Of a DNA stretch of 64,000 bases, positions 33,531 through 41,776 are shown piece after piece. The translations under genes were made by a program, and so were the position numbers. How positions within the stretch are numbered: position 1 is the first letter of the stretch; every line of letters starts with the position of its first letter. The stretch covers positions 2,410,001-2,474,000 of the forward strand of contig NZ_CP143867.1 in NCBI RefSeq assembly GCF_036416795.1, written 5' to 3'. Source of the DNA: Bacteroides sp. MSB163. GTDB lineage: Bacteria > Bacteroidota > Bacteroidia > Bacteroidales > Bacteroidaceae. The notes below the pieces were generated by a model, which had not been told where the DNA came from, did not search any database, and was given only the letters and a program-made list of their open reading frames with translations.

Positions 33531-35879
33531 ATGAAGAAATTCGTATACATCCTCCTTGCAACCCTGCTTCTGGCAGCCTGCTCCACTACTAAGCACCTGC
33601 CCGAAGGCGAAGTGCTCTACACCGGTCAGAAGCCGATGATTGTAGAGAACCGCTCTGATACCAAGGTAGGCGAGACCGCTATGGAAGAAGTGGAAGCCGC
33701 CCTTGCCAAAGCTCCCAATAACTCCCTGCTCGGTAGCTCCGAATACCGCATCCCTTTCCCATTCGGACTGTGGGTGTACAATGGTTTTGCGAAGTACAAA
33801 AAAGGTTTTGGTAAGTGGATATTCAATCGCTTTGCCGCTACTCCCGTGCTCATATCTTCCGTTAATCCGGACATCCGGCAGAAAGTAGCGACGAATATCC
33901 TGCACGATTATGGGTACTTCAATGGTACGGTAAGTTATCAAACTTTCGTTAATCCTAAGGACAGTCTGAAAGCTAAATTGCAATACACGGTCGATATGCG
34001 TAACCCGTATTTCATTGATACCGTATATTATCGGGGATTCAATAGTACGACGATGCAGATTATCAACCTTGGTCGCCGTCGCTCCCTGATCAGTCCGGGT
34101 GAACAGTTCAATGTTACCGATCTTGATGGTGAGCGTACCCGCGTCAGCGGTTTGCTGCGTAATATGGGGTATTACTATTTTCGCCCTGATTACCTGACTT
34201 ACCAGGCCGATACAACTCTCGTTCCCGGTGGGCACGTCAGCCTGCGCATGATCCCTGTTCCCGGTATGCCGAAGGATGCCGAACGCCCTTTCTTTGTAGG
34301 TAAAACTAATTTCTACCTCCACGGCCCGCAAGGACAAACGCCCAATGACAGTCTTTATTACAAGACTTTCTGGATACACTATTACGATAAACTGAAGATA
34401 CGTCCCAATATGCTCCACCGTTGGCTGAACTACCAAGGTTACCAACGGAAACGCCAGGAACTGGACAAGGGAGGTATGCGCCGTCGTCCGGAAAAGCTAT
34501 ATAGTCAATACCGGCAAACCCGTATCCAGGAGCGTCTGGCAAGTGTGGGCATCTTCCGTTATTTGGAGATGCAGTACACGCCCCGCGATACGGCACTCGT
34601 TTCCGATACGCTGGATGTGAATATCCGTGCCATGTTGGATAAACCGTATGATGCCGAATTGGACTTTAATGTCACCATGAAGAGCAATAACCAGACCGGT
34701 CCCGGTGCCGCCTTCACCGTAACGAAGAACAACGTCTTTGGCGGTGGTGAAACCTGGAATGTGAAAGTGAACGGCTCTTATGAATGGCAGACGGGTAAGA
34801 ACAGCAGCTCGCTGATGAATAGCTACGAGTTGGGCTTATCTTCTGCACTTACCTTCCCACGTATTGTCTTCCCCCGGATGGGTACCAAGGAATATGACTT
34901 CCCGGCTTCCACCACCTTCCGTGTCTACATAGACCAGATGAACCGTGCCAAGTACTACAAACTGCTTGCTTTCGGTGGAAACGTCACGTATGACTTTCAG
35001 CCTGTGCCTACCCGGAAGCATAGTATCACTCCCTTCCAACTGACATTTAATGTGCTGCGCAATCCGACTGCGGCTTTTGAGGAAATACAGGCTCAGAATC
35101 CGGCTCTTTACATCAGCCTCCGTAATCAGTTTATTCCCAAGATGGAATATACCTACACTTATGATAACGCTTCTCTTCGCAATGTACGTAATCCCATCTG
35201 GTGGCAGACTACACTCGGCTCTGCCGGTAATCTGACCTCTTTGATTTATAAAGCATTCGGACAGTCCTTCAGCAAGGAAGATAAAAAACTGTTGGGAGTG
35301 CCTTTCGCACAATTCCTGAAGCTGAATTCGGAGTTTCGCTATCATTACAGGATAGACAAGAACCAGATGATTGCTTCCCGTATTGCAGGAGGAGTAATCT
35401 GGTCCTACGGAAATGCAACGACTGCGCCTTATACCGAACAGTTCTATATTGGTGGCGCCAACAGTATCCGTGCCTATTCTGCCCGCAGCATCGGTCCCGG
35501 TGGTTATCCACCCGATAAAGAGAAAAAGTATTCCTATATCAACCACGTGGGCGATATCCGTATGGAAGCAAACGTGGAATACCGCTTCCGTATTCTCGGC
35601 GACCTGCACGGAGCTATTTTCCTCGATGCGGGTAATGTCTGGCTGATGCGTAAGGATAAAAACCGTCCTGATGGACAGCTGACGTTGAAGAATTTTCCGA
35701 AACAGGTTGCTTTGGGTACAGGCGCCGGTTTGCGTTACGACCTGGATTTCCTTGTATTCCGTTTCGACTGGGGAGTGGCACTGCATGATCCGTATGATAC
35801 AGGTAAGAAGGGATATTATAATATTCCGAAATTTAAAGATGGCATGGCATGGCATTTTGCTATCGGTTATCCGTTCTAA
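33531..35879 (+). CDS. tamL: TamL: BamA/TamA-family outer-membrane lipoprotein
   Basis: 782 residues. The lipobox MKKFVYILLATLLLAAC gives lipidation at Cys17, followed by STTKHLPEGEVLYTGQK, the characteristic opening of Bacteroidota TamL. POTRA-like domains (about 100-380) precede a 16-strand Omp85 barrel that contains the conserved loop GGANSIRAYSARSIGPGGY and ends WHFAIGYPF. TamL takes the place of TamA in Bacteroidota and works with TamB, whose gene lies directly upstream. Unlike proteobacterial TamA it is lipid-anchored. A role in surface lipoprotein or barrel assembly is known for the family; the clients are not shown here. Confidence 0.92.
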   Translation: MKKFVYILLATLLLAACSTTKHLPEGEVLYTGQKPMIVENRSDTKVGETAMEEVEAALAKAPNNSLLGSSEYRIPFPFGLWVYNGFAKYKKGFGKWIFNRFAATPVLISSVNPDIRQKVATNILHDYGYFNGTVSYQTFVNPKDSLKAKLQYTVDMRNPYFIDTVYYRGFNSTTMQIINLGRRRSLISPGEQFNVTDLDGERTRVSGLLRNMGYYYFRPDYLTYQADTTLVPGGHVSLRMIPVPGMPKDAERPFFVGKTNFYLHGPQGQTPNDSLYYKTFWIHYYDKLKIRPNMLHRWLNYQGYQRKRQELDKGGMRRRPEKLYSQYRQTRIQERLASVGIFRYLEMQYTPRDTALVSDTLDVNIRAMLDKPYDAELDFNVTMKSNNQTGPGAAFTVTKNNVFGGGETWNVKVNGSYEWQTGKNSSSLMNSYELGLSSALTFPRIVFPRMGTKEYDFPASTTFRVYIDQMNRAKYYKLLAFGGNVTYDFQPVPTRKHSITPFQLTFNVLRNPTAAFEEIQAQNPALYISLRNQFIPKMEYTYTYDNASLRNVRNPIWWQTTLGSAGNLTSLIYKAFGQSFSKEDKKLLGVPFAQFLKLNSEFRYHYRIDKNQMIASRIAGGVIWSYGNATTAPYTEQFYIGGANSIRAYSARSIGPGGYPPDKEKKYSYINHVGDIRMEANVEYRFRILGDLHGAIFLDAGNVWLMRKDKNRPDGQLTLKNFPKQVALGTGAGLRYDLDFLVFRFDWGVALHDPYDTGKKGYYNIPKFKDGMAWHFAIGYPF

Positions 35880-35946
35880 TGGCGGGTTTTGTACGATAGA
35901 GCTAAAATATGAACCAATTGTCTACCTTTCTTGACTTTATTTTTTG

Positions 35947-35954
35947 TAATTTTG
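35947..35954 (+). promoter_or_regulatory. -7 box upstream of the nucleotidyltransferase gene
   Basis: TAATTTTG matches TAnnTTTG, 50 bases before the start at 36005. The nearest TTG (35931-35933) is only 13 bases away, so the -33 element is uncertain. Confidence 0.5.
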
Positions 35955-36004
35955 CCCCGTAATCAAAACAAGGATACACTAACCTTTTTAAATAATAACT
36001 AAGT

Positions 36005-36916
36005 ATGAAACCAACTTTATTCTTATTGGCAGCCGGAATGGGCAGCCGTTACGGTGGCTTGAAGCAATTGGACGGACTGGGTCCGAATGGCGAAACTATT
36101 ATGGATTATTCAATTTATGACGCCATTAACGCTGGATTTGGTAAGCTCGTTTTCGTAATCCGTAAGGATTTTGAGAAAGACTTCCGTGATAAAATTATTT
36201 CCAAATACGAAGGTCATATCCCGTGCGAATTGGTGTTCCAGTCTATCGACGATCTGCCCGAAGGCTTCACTTGCCCCGAAGGTCGTACGAAACCCTGGGG
36301 AACCAACCACGCCGTAATGATGGGCGCTGATGTAATTCAGGAACCGTTTGCCGTTATCAACTGCGACGACTTCTATGGTCGCGATTCTTTTCAGGTGATG
36401 GGTAAATTCCTTTCTGCACTGCCCGAAGATTCAAAGAATGTATATTCAATGGTAGGTTTCCGCATTGGTAATACACTGAGCGATAGCGGTACTGTGTCTC
36501 GCGGTCTTTGCGGTACGGATGCCAACAATCTGCTGACTTCTGTTGTAGAACGTACTAAGATCCAACGTATGGACGGAGAAGTGAAATACATTGACGATAA
36601 TGGCGAATGGACGGCTACTCCCGAAACTACTCCGGTAAGTATGAACTTCTGGGGCTTTACTCCCGATTATTTCGCATACAGCTGCGATTTCTTCAAGAGC
36701 TTCCTGAGCGATCCGAAGAATATGGAGAACCTGAAGAGTGAATTCTTCATTCCGTTGATGGTAGATAAGTTGATTCAGGACGGTGTCGCTACATGCGAGG
36801 TCCTCGATACTACAAGCAAATGGTTTGGCGTGACTTATCCTGAAGATCGCCAAAGTGTTGTAGATAAAATCCAGGCTTTAGTGGATGCGGGTGAATATCC
36901 TGCCAAGCTATTTTAA
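36005..36916 (+). CDS. Sugar-phosphate nucleotidyltransferase
   Basis: 303 residues. The start LLAAGMGSRYGGLKQLDGLGPNGETIMDYSIYDA is the nucleotide-binding signature of the nucleotidyl transferase family (GxGxR with a following Lys). VINCDDFYGRDSF holds the metal-binding Asp pair. This family joins NTP to a sugar phosphate to give an NDP-sugar, or acts on a related phospho-metabolite. The GLKQL/GPNGE form is common in Bacteroidota, but no experimental substrate comes to mind, so no symbol is given. A single-gene unit with a -7 box upstream and a hairpin terminator downstream. Confidence 0.85.
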   Translation: MKPTLFLLAAGMGSRYGGLKQLDGLGPNGETIMDYSIYDAINAGFGKLVFVIRKDFEKDFRDKIISKYEGHIPCELVFQSIDDLPEGFTCPEGRTKPWGTNHAVMMGADVIQEPFAVINCDDFYGRDSFQVMGKFLSALPEDSKNVYSMVGFRIGNTLSDSGTVSRGLCGTDANNLLTSVVERTKIQRMDGEVKYIDDNGEWTATPETTPVSMNFWGFTPDYFAYSCDFFKSFLSDPKNMENLKSEFFIPLMVDKLIQDGVATCEVLDTTSKWFGVTYPEDRQSVVDKIQALVDAGEYPAKLF

Positions 36917-36956
36917 GTCTGGAGAACTTTGCGAAAGCAAATTTAAAATTAGGAAT

Positions 36957-36988
36957 GAAAGGGAGTCATCGTGAGATGGTTCCCTTTC
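36957..36988 (+). terminator. Terminator after the nucleotidyltransferase gene
   Basis: GAAAGGGAGTCATC (36957-36970) pairs with GATGGTTCCCTTTC (36975-36988) over 14 positions, including two wobbles, with loop GTGA. TTAATTTT follows. It lies 23 bases before the stop of the convergent ABC exporter gene at 37012. Confidence 0.8.
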
Positions 36989-37011
36989 TTAATTTTACGG
37001 CAATGTCTCTT

Positions 37012-38673
37012 TTAAAGTTGTATAGTTGCTTCGCAAGCCTTGGCTACTGCCGGATGGTGTGTGATGAAGATGAATGTTTTGCCTGTGCAGTCTCTGCGCA
37101 GGTTTTTTATTAATAGTCGTTCCGTTTCGGGATCGAGGGCGGAAGTGGCTTCGTCCAGCAGCAGGATGTGTCCAGGACGGAGGAGGGCACGGGCGATGGC
37201 GATACGTTGGGCTTGTCCTTCACTGAGGCCGCCACCTTGTTCGTTGAGGTTGGTATCTATTCCGTCCGGTAGAGAGAGAACGAAGTCAGCACAGGCGGTA
37301 CGGAGAGCCTGGAGCATTTCGGCTTCGGTGGCATGAGGGTTCCCCATTAATAGGTTGTCGCGAATGGTACCGCTGAAAAGAGTGTTTCCTTGGGGGACAT
37401 AGACGAAGTTGGAACGGGTTTGAGGGGAAACTTCAAGAGTTGAGGACTGAGAATTGAAAGTTGGGGGTAGGGACTGTGTTGTATTTGCGGATGAAAGGGT
37501 AATACTTCCTACTTGCGGGTCAGCGAGTGCGAGAAGCAACCGGATCAAGGTAGTTTTTCCGGCACCGGTTTCACCCAATACGGCAGTGCAGCTTCCGGCG
37601 GGGAAGTTACAGGAGAAGTGATTTAATATAGGTCGGTCTCCTGTTGAATAACTGAATGTGACATCCTTTAATTGTAAGTCCGGGGTTTGGGGGAACAGTT
37701 GCACTGTTCCACTTGCTTCGGAGGGAAGTTCTTCAAGTTCCATCAGTCGCTCTACGGCGGTGAGGGCATTGATAAAGGAAGGCAGCAGGCGTGAAAGATC
37801 GAGGGCAGGTCGTTGCACTTTTCCTACCAGTTGCAGGAAGGCGGTCATTGTTCCGAAGGTGATACTCCCTGTACTAAGGCGTACTGCCCCCCAAAGAAAT
37901 GCTGTAAGATAGCCGCCGGAGAACGCAAATGCCACCAGCATACGTGCAGAGAGTGAAAAGCGGGTACGACCGAATATCTGACTACGGAGTGCATCTTGCA
38001 GATCATCCAGTTTTCCGATATGCCGATCGCTTTGTTCCAGGGTTTTGATGACGGTTCGGTGTTGCAGGCTTTCTTGTATAACGGACTGGATACGACTGTC
38101 GCTCTGCCGGATTTCACGGGTGTAGCGGCGCATTCGTTTCATATAGAAGCGGCTACCCAATAGGAAAATAGGTAGAATGCCTACCACTACCCAAGGCAGA
38201 GACGGATCGAGAAAGCAGAAAAATACGAATGCGGCTACCAACTGAACGATGGTAACTATGAAAGCCGGAATTGTACTGGTCAGTAACCCCACGATGGCAG
38301 CGGTATCTTGTTCCACCCGGTTTACGATATCGCCGGTGTGGAAGCGTTCCAATTCGTTCCAACGGCTTTGCAATAGACGGGAGAAGAGGCGGTGGCGCAA
38401 TGCGTTTCCTGTTTCCACTTGCATACGGGCACTGAGCCAGGTGTCGACGGTTCCGCACAGAAGTTGGGCGATTAATAAAGCAATAGTAAGGATAGCGGCA
38501 TTGGTCAGGCTTCCGATGGCGGCACCTGTGGCAATGTCGATGACGACTTTGGAAGCATAAATAAAGGTAAGAGAAACCGCTACCCCAATGATACCTGTGA
38601 GGCAGGAGAGGAGAATACGTCCCCGTTGTCCGTGAGATACTTCCCAGATATACTTTATTTGTTCTGTCTTCAT
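37012..38673 (-). CDS. ABC exporter, fused membrane and ATPase domains
   Basis: 553 residues. A six-helix type-1 exporter domain occupies about 1-310 (ILLSCLTGIIGVAVSLTFIYASK, LIAQLLCGTVDTWL, VDRVEQDTAA-like segment IVNRVEQDTAAIVGLL, AFIVTIVQLVAAFVFFCFL). The ATPase domain has Walker A GETGAGKTT, signature GLSEGQAQRIAIARAL and Walker B ILLLDEATSALD, then FITHH. No N-terminal C39 peptidase domain is present. It closes the minus-strand operon with HPr-kinase-like, SipW-like, PqqD and nucleotidyltransferase genes. This places it as the probable exporter of a modified peptide, by analogy with RiPP clusters. Confidence 0.9.
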   Translation of the reverse strand: MKTEQIKYIWEVSHGQRGRILLSCLTGIIGVAVSLTFIYASKVVIDIATGAAIGSLTNAAILTIALLIAQLLCGTVDTWLSARMQVETGNALRHRLFSRLLQSRWNELERFHTGDIVNRVEQDTAAIVGLLTSTIPAFIVTIVQLVAAFVFFCFLDPSLPWVVVGILPIFLLGSRFYMKRMRRYTREIRQSDSRIQSVIQESLQHRTVIKTLEQSDRHIGKLDDLQDALRSQIFGRTRFSLSARMLVAFAFSGGYLTAFLWGAVRLSTGSITFGTMTAFLQLVGKVQRPALDLSRLLPSFINALTAVERLMELEELPSEASGTVQLFPQTPDLQLKDVTFSYSTGDRPILNHFSCNFPAGSCTAVLGETGAGKTTLIRLLLALADPQVGSITLSSANTTQSLPPTFNSQSSTLEVSPQTRSNFVYVPQGNTLFSGTIRDNLLMGNPHATEAEMLQALRTACADFVLSLPDGIDTNLNEQGGGLSEGQAQRIAIARALLRPGHILLLDEATSALDPETERLLIKNLRRDCTGKTFIFITHHPAVAKACEATIQL

Positions 38674-38683
38674 AATGAATTAG

Positions 38684-38787
38684 TTACGAGCTGCAAAGCT
38701 ATAAGCTACGAGTGGCTGGCGCTATCATGCTGCATAGCACTCGTAGCTTGTAGCTCTGTAGCCTGTAGCTTTGTAGCTCGTAGCTTA
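38684..38787. repeat. Inverted repeat P4, AGCTACAAG-type arms, forming the 3' end of the nucleotidyltransferase gene
   Basis: The core arms 38697-38714 and 38738-38755 match at 17 of 18 positions. The right side continues with further GTAGCTTTGTAGCTC words to 38787, and the left with TTACGAGCTGCAAAGCT. The 23-base loop is GCTGGCGCTATCATGCTGCA plus TAG. The stop codon of the minus-strand gene 38706-39881 lies inside the left arm, and its last 26 or so codons are read from the loop and right arm. Confidence 0.85.
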
Positions 38788-39881
38788 TTAATTTGTATTG
38801 TTACTGTTCCCTTTATCAGCTTCACCGGATACCATAACGCCTCATTGGGAGCAAACTTTCGCAGCTTCATGCAGCGTTTGGTTGCCCGGCAGAAAGTGTG
38901 CCATTTTCCGGCCCAATAACCTTTGGGACGTGGCTTGATGCGTGCGTCATGCTGACCGAAGTTTCCGGTAGCAAAGATATCATCCAGTAAGTTTTCTCCT
39001 GCCCGTTCCATACCTTTGATAGAGAAGGGCAGGTTGTCTTCCGGCAAACCCAGATAATGCACGGTGATATATCCGAAAGCTTTTGCGGCACGTAGCAATC
39101 CTACTTTGCGGAAATACTTTTCCAGCAAAAGTTTGTCAATATCTTCATGACGTGTTGCCAACAGACGGGTCCAGTCGCAAACCTGGCGAAGACCAATGCC
39201 GCTGTTCAGGAAATGGACGAATGCATGCATGAAGATATACAGCGCATTGAATGTTACAGGCGGGAGGCTGACGGGATATTCGTGTATCTCTCTTGTTTCA
39301 GCATGTTGTGGGTACCATTCCTGTACCAAGTGCTGGAAGTATCGGTTACCTGCCGGATTGTTAATCCGCAGGATGATACGATGGTTTTCTATATGAACGC
39401 CATGAAATGAATAGCTGGCGTGTTTGTCCGATGCTTCTCCTTCTGCCTCTGCACCGTGACGGAGCAGAATATTGTTGGCTACGGGCTGTCCTTCCTTTCC
39501 GATATAGACGTCGATGTCGCCACATTGACGGTGCAATGGGTTTATGTAGTGAGTGGCGATGCCTTGTCCTTTCAGTAGAATAGGATGTAGACCGGCTTCC
39601 CGGTATGGCATAAAAACTTCCGGGAGTTCTTCATTCAGGCGGAGGTTAGACTGCTCGATTTGTGCTACTTTAGCTGCCCATTGCAGGTAGAGCGGTCGGG
39701 GTGGGCGCAATTCTACCGGCAGGTTGAGTACTCCGTCGAAGGTAATGGCGAGAAGGGCTTGGGTACGTGCCAGCTGGTATATCTCTTCCCAGTCGGCAGT
39801 ATTCATACTACTGAATGGGGTCGGGTCGACGGGGGTGTTCCATAATCCGGAACGCACCAAGGTTAGGAAAGTACGACGCAT
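38706..39881 (-). CDS. Nucleotidyltransferase-fold protein (NTP_transf_5-like)
   Basis: 391 residues. The signature PILLKGQGIATHYINPLHRQCGDIDVYIG is that of the uncharacterised nucleotidyltransferase family PF14907. LLKG precedes the strand carrying the two Asp of DIDVYI. A later helical half includes NALYIFMHAFVHFLNSGIGLRQVCDWTRLL. It is found with PqqD and HPr-kinase-like proteins in peptide-modification clusters. The last 26 residues (KLRATKLQATELQATS onward) are repetitive and encoded by inverted repeat P4, so they are probably a recent replacement of the native end. It may attach a nucleotide to a peptide or another small substrate; the substrate is unknown. Confidence 0.82.
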   Translation of the reverse strand: MRRTFLTLVRSGLWNTPVDPTPFSSMNTADWEEIYQLARTQALLAITFDGVLNLPVELRPPRPLYLQWAAKVAQIEQSNLRLNEELPEVFMPYREAGLHPILLKGQGIATHYINPLHRQCGDIDVYIGKEGQPVANNILLRHGAEAEGEASDKHASYSFHGVHIENHRIILRINNPAGNRYFQHLVQEWYPQHAETREIHEYPVSLPPVTFNALYIFMHAFVHFLNSGIGLRQVCDWTRLLATRHEDIDKLLLEKYFRKVGLLRAAKAFGYITVHYLGLPEDNLPFSIKGMERAGENLLDDIFATGNFGQHDARIKPRPKGYWAGKWHTFCRATKRCMKLRKFAPNEALWYPVKLIKGTVTIQINKLRATKLQATELQATSAMQHDSASHS

Positions 39882-39884
39882 ATG

Positions 39885-40151
39885 CTATTCTATGATTCCG
39901 GTTTTCAGCCAGTTCTTTATCAGTTGTTCTGCATCCCGCTTTGCGGTTTCAGCGTCTACTTCGTAGTTCTCCGTAAGGAAATCGGTAAGAGTGTCGGTAT
40001 TGAAATCTGTTCCTTCCACATGTTGCCAAAGGCGGGTTGCCGTAGGGTTCAGGCTGATGATATTGCTGAAATCTACGTTTCCTGTACCGTTGTGCATGAT
40101 GATATGTTCGTCACCAATCTGATGTAAGGTAAATCCGTTCTTGATTTTCAT
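39885..40151 (-). CDS. PqqD-family peptide chaperone
   Basis: 88 residues, the full PqqD length. The pattern is typical: GFTLHQIGDEHIIMH, NVDFSNIISLNPTATRLWQHVEG (the LN-x-T/S-A-x-x-L-W core), then TDTLTDFLTENYEVDAETAKRDAEQLIKNWLKTGIIE. PqqD proteins bind the leader of a ribosomal peptide and present it to modifying enzymes. No radical-SAM enzyme, cyclase or precursor peptide is visible in the window. The gene is followed within 3 bases by the nucleotidyltransferase gene, so these two proteins may act as a pair. Confidence 0.92.
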   Translation of the reverse strand: MKIKNGFTLHQIGDEHIIMHNGTGNVDFSNIISLNPTATRLWQHVEGTDFNTDTLTDFLTENYEVDAETAKRDAEQLIKNWLKTGIIE

Positions 40152-40187
40152 TGTTTGTATGTATTAGGTTGTTATTATGATGATTTC

Positions 40188-40268
40188 TCATCCGCAGATG
40201 ACACGGATGACACTGATTTTTTGTTACGTAGTATTTAATCCTGCGTTATCTGCGTCATCTGCGGATGA
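40188..40268. repeat. Inverted repeat P8, GCGGATGAC-type arms, forming the 3' end of the SipW-like gene
   Basis: Left arm from 40188 (TCATCCGCAGATGAC then CGGATGACAC) pairs with right arm 40237-40268. The outer 15 bases are perfect and the inner part imperfect. The loop includes TTGTTACGTAGTA. It fills the 72-base gap between the peptidase-like gene and pqqD. The peptidase-like gene ends within it: TAA at 40224-40226, with the last 14 residues read from the right arm. Confidence 0.83.
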
Positions 40269-40730
40269 AAAAATCTTTCTTCTTCTGAATATTGCCAATA
40301 GCCATCGCCTTACAGGGGTCAGTTTCATCCACCAAAAAGAATAGCGCTGCCAGGTACGGCCATTACACGGATATTCTTTCTCTTTACGGATGGCGGCAAT
40401 CATTACTCCCATGACATTGGCTATGTTGGTCTGTTCGGTTATTCGTATATTACCGTCTCCCAGTAGTGTTAGTTCTTGGCCATTGCGGTGGATGATGCGG
40501 TGGAAGATAATACGTCCGTTTATATCTCTGGCAAGTACGGCAACGCCCGGTTGTAAATCATCATCGGTAAAAGGGCCTAAAATAATACGGTCGCGACGGT
40601 CTACAAGAAACGGGTTCATACTGTTTCCTCTGACTGTCAGGGTTACGGTATGTCCTTCGCTGATGAGGCGTGCTACTTCGGGTAACAGTACCTCGTTGGG
40701 GATGATTCTTTTTCGTCCGTTATCTATCAT
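40224..40730 (-). CDS. S24/S26-family (SipW-like) serine peptidase, soluble
   Basis: 168 residues. Blocks of the S26 signal peptidase fold are visible: GNSMNPFL with the nucleophile Ser37, RDRIILGPF, IIFHRII with His77 in the place used by ER-type and SipW-type enzymes instead of Lys, and GDGN (91-94). No membrane anchor precedes the Ser, unlike true signal peptidases, so it should act in the cytoplasm. A leader peptidase for a modified peptide is a reasonable inference from the neighbours (PqqD, HPr-kinase-like, exporter). The C-terminal 14 residues (SADDADNAGLNTT end) come from inverted repeat P8. Confidence 0.82.
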   Translation of the reverse strand: MIDNGRKRIIPNEVLLPEVARLISEGHTVTLTVRGNSMNPFLVDRRDRIILGPFTDDDLQPGVAVLARDINGRIIFHRIIHRNGQELTLLGDGNIRITEQTNIANVMGVMIAAIRKEKEYPCNGRTWQRYSFWWMKLTPVRRWLLAIFRRRKIFSSADDADNAGLNTT

Positions 40731-40742
40731 TATGTTGGTTTT

Positions 40743-40827
40743 AGCTACGAACTACAGGCTACAAGCTACGAGTGGCTGCGCAATGAACCGAAAGGCACTT
40801 GTAGCTTGTACCTTGTAGCTCATAGCT
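40743..40827. repeat. Inverted repeat P5, AGCTACAAG-type arms
   Basis: 32-base arms, 40743-40774 and 40796-40827, match at 27 of 32 positions. The 21-base loop is GCTGCGCAATGAACCGAAAG plus G; it shares 16 of 21 bases and both ends with the loop of P3. It fills the 99-base gap between the HPr-kinase-like and SipW-like genes almost exactly, ending two bases short of the stop codon at 40830. Confidence 0.85.
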
Positions 40828-40829
40828 TG

Positions 40830-41750
40830 TTACTTAATTGTATTAAAACAAATCTCTGCCGCTTCCCTGTCCGGCAAGCATCTCAGAAAATACACCGGAG
40901 TATGGACCGCAAGATATTTCACTGTCTCGATGACACCATTATTCAATTCTCTCACTTCTTTCAGATTGGAGCACGACGGCAATAGTGATGCGAATGCCCG
41001 TGCCGGACTCTCCCGTTGAATCTCATTCATCGGAGCCTGTTCCAATCGTACAAATGCCCCTACAGGAACGGAGTCATTTTTGTAGCAAGGCGTCTTTCCG
41101 CTCCAGGGCGAACCGTAGACTGTGGCTTCCCCTGTTTTCCGGTTGAAATGCACGATGGGATTATCATCGTTCAGCAGTTCACAGCCGGGGATATGCTTCA
41201 GCCACAACCCGCTGTGCGTACTCTTTCCCGTTCCGCTTTTGCCTTGGAAGAGATACCCCTTTCCATTTTTCTTTATGACGGAAGCGTGCATTAATACAGT
41301 ATCGGAACAAGCCGTATTGAAAGCGTAAATCATCATCAGGATATTGTTGAGCACAAATGCATCCGCTTCTGTTTCGTGCAGGAACAGGACACCTTTGGTA
41401 AATCCGTAGAAGAAATAAGCTGTGTACTCTTTCGGATCGTTGGGGGCGAGGATGGTAATGAGATAAGAGTCCGTATCCGGAATCACACTGATCCTGCACG
41501 TGGCACCTTCCCATTCGAACTCGACGAGTGAGCGATATTTTGCATGGTCTTCTTCTTGGATTTCACTCTCCGGCTGGACGGCAAGTGAGAATGCTATTTT
41601 GAGTTCTTTCTCTTTGTATGTATCTAAAGATAACAGGAAAGGTTTCAGAGAGGGAATCAGCTCTTCCGTTTTCCAGCGTGGAATGGTGGAGGAAGTACCG
41701 AATAGATAAGGCCCTACTTGATATACCTGTGCGTTACGCTCTCCTTTCAT
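40830..41750 (-). CDS. HPr-kinase/PEP-carboxykinase-like protein
   Basis: 306 residues. The P-loop is G170-KSGTGKST-178, inside LMHASVIKKNGKGYLFQGKSG, the HprK-like fold start. LNDDNPIVH carries the metal-binding acidic pair, and YGSPWSGKTP is the following conserved loop. There is no HPr-binding N-domain of normal length, so it is not the carbon-catabolite kinase. Similar proteins occur in lasso-peptide and other RiPP clusters, where some phosphorylate a Ser of the peptide. It is the first gene of the 41750-37012 operon. Peptide phosphorylation is inference from cluster content. Confidence 0.85.
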   Translation of the reverse strand: MKGERNAQVYQVGPYLFGTSSTIPRWKTEELIPSLKPFLLSLDTYKEKELKIAFSLAVQPESEIQEEDHAKYRSLVEFEWEGATCRISVIPDTDSYLITILAPNDPKEYTAYFFYGFTKGVLFLHETEADAFVLNNILMMIYAFNTACSDTVLMHASVIKKNGKGYLFQGKSGTGKSTHSGLWLKHIPGCELLNDDNPIVHFNRKTGEATVYGSPWSGKTPCYKNDSVPVGAFVRLEQAPMNEIQRESPARAFASLLPSCSNLKEVRELNNGVIETVKYLAVHTPVYFLRCLPDREAAEICFNTIK

Positions 41751-41776
41751 AATCTATTATATTTGATGTACCGGTG

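Noticed and set aside
40224..40730. LexA-type repressor
   Set aside because: No helix-turn-helix domain precedes the peptidase part, and the base residue is His in an HR motif as in SipW-type S26 enzymes rather than the Lys of LexA.
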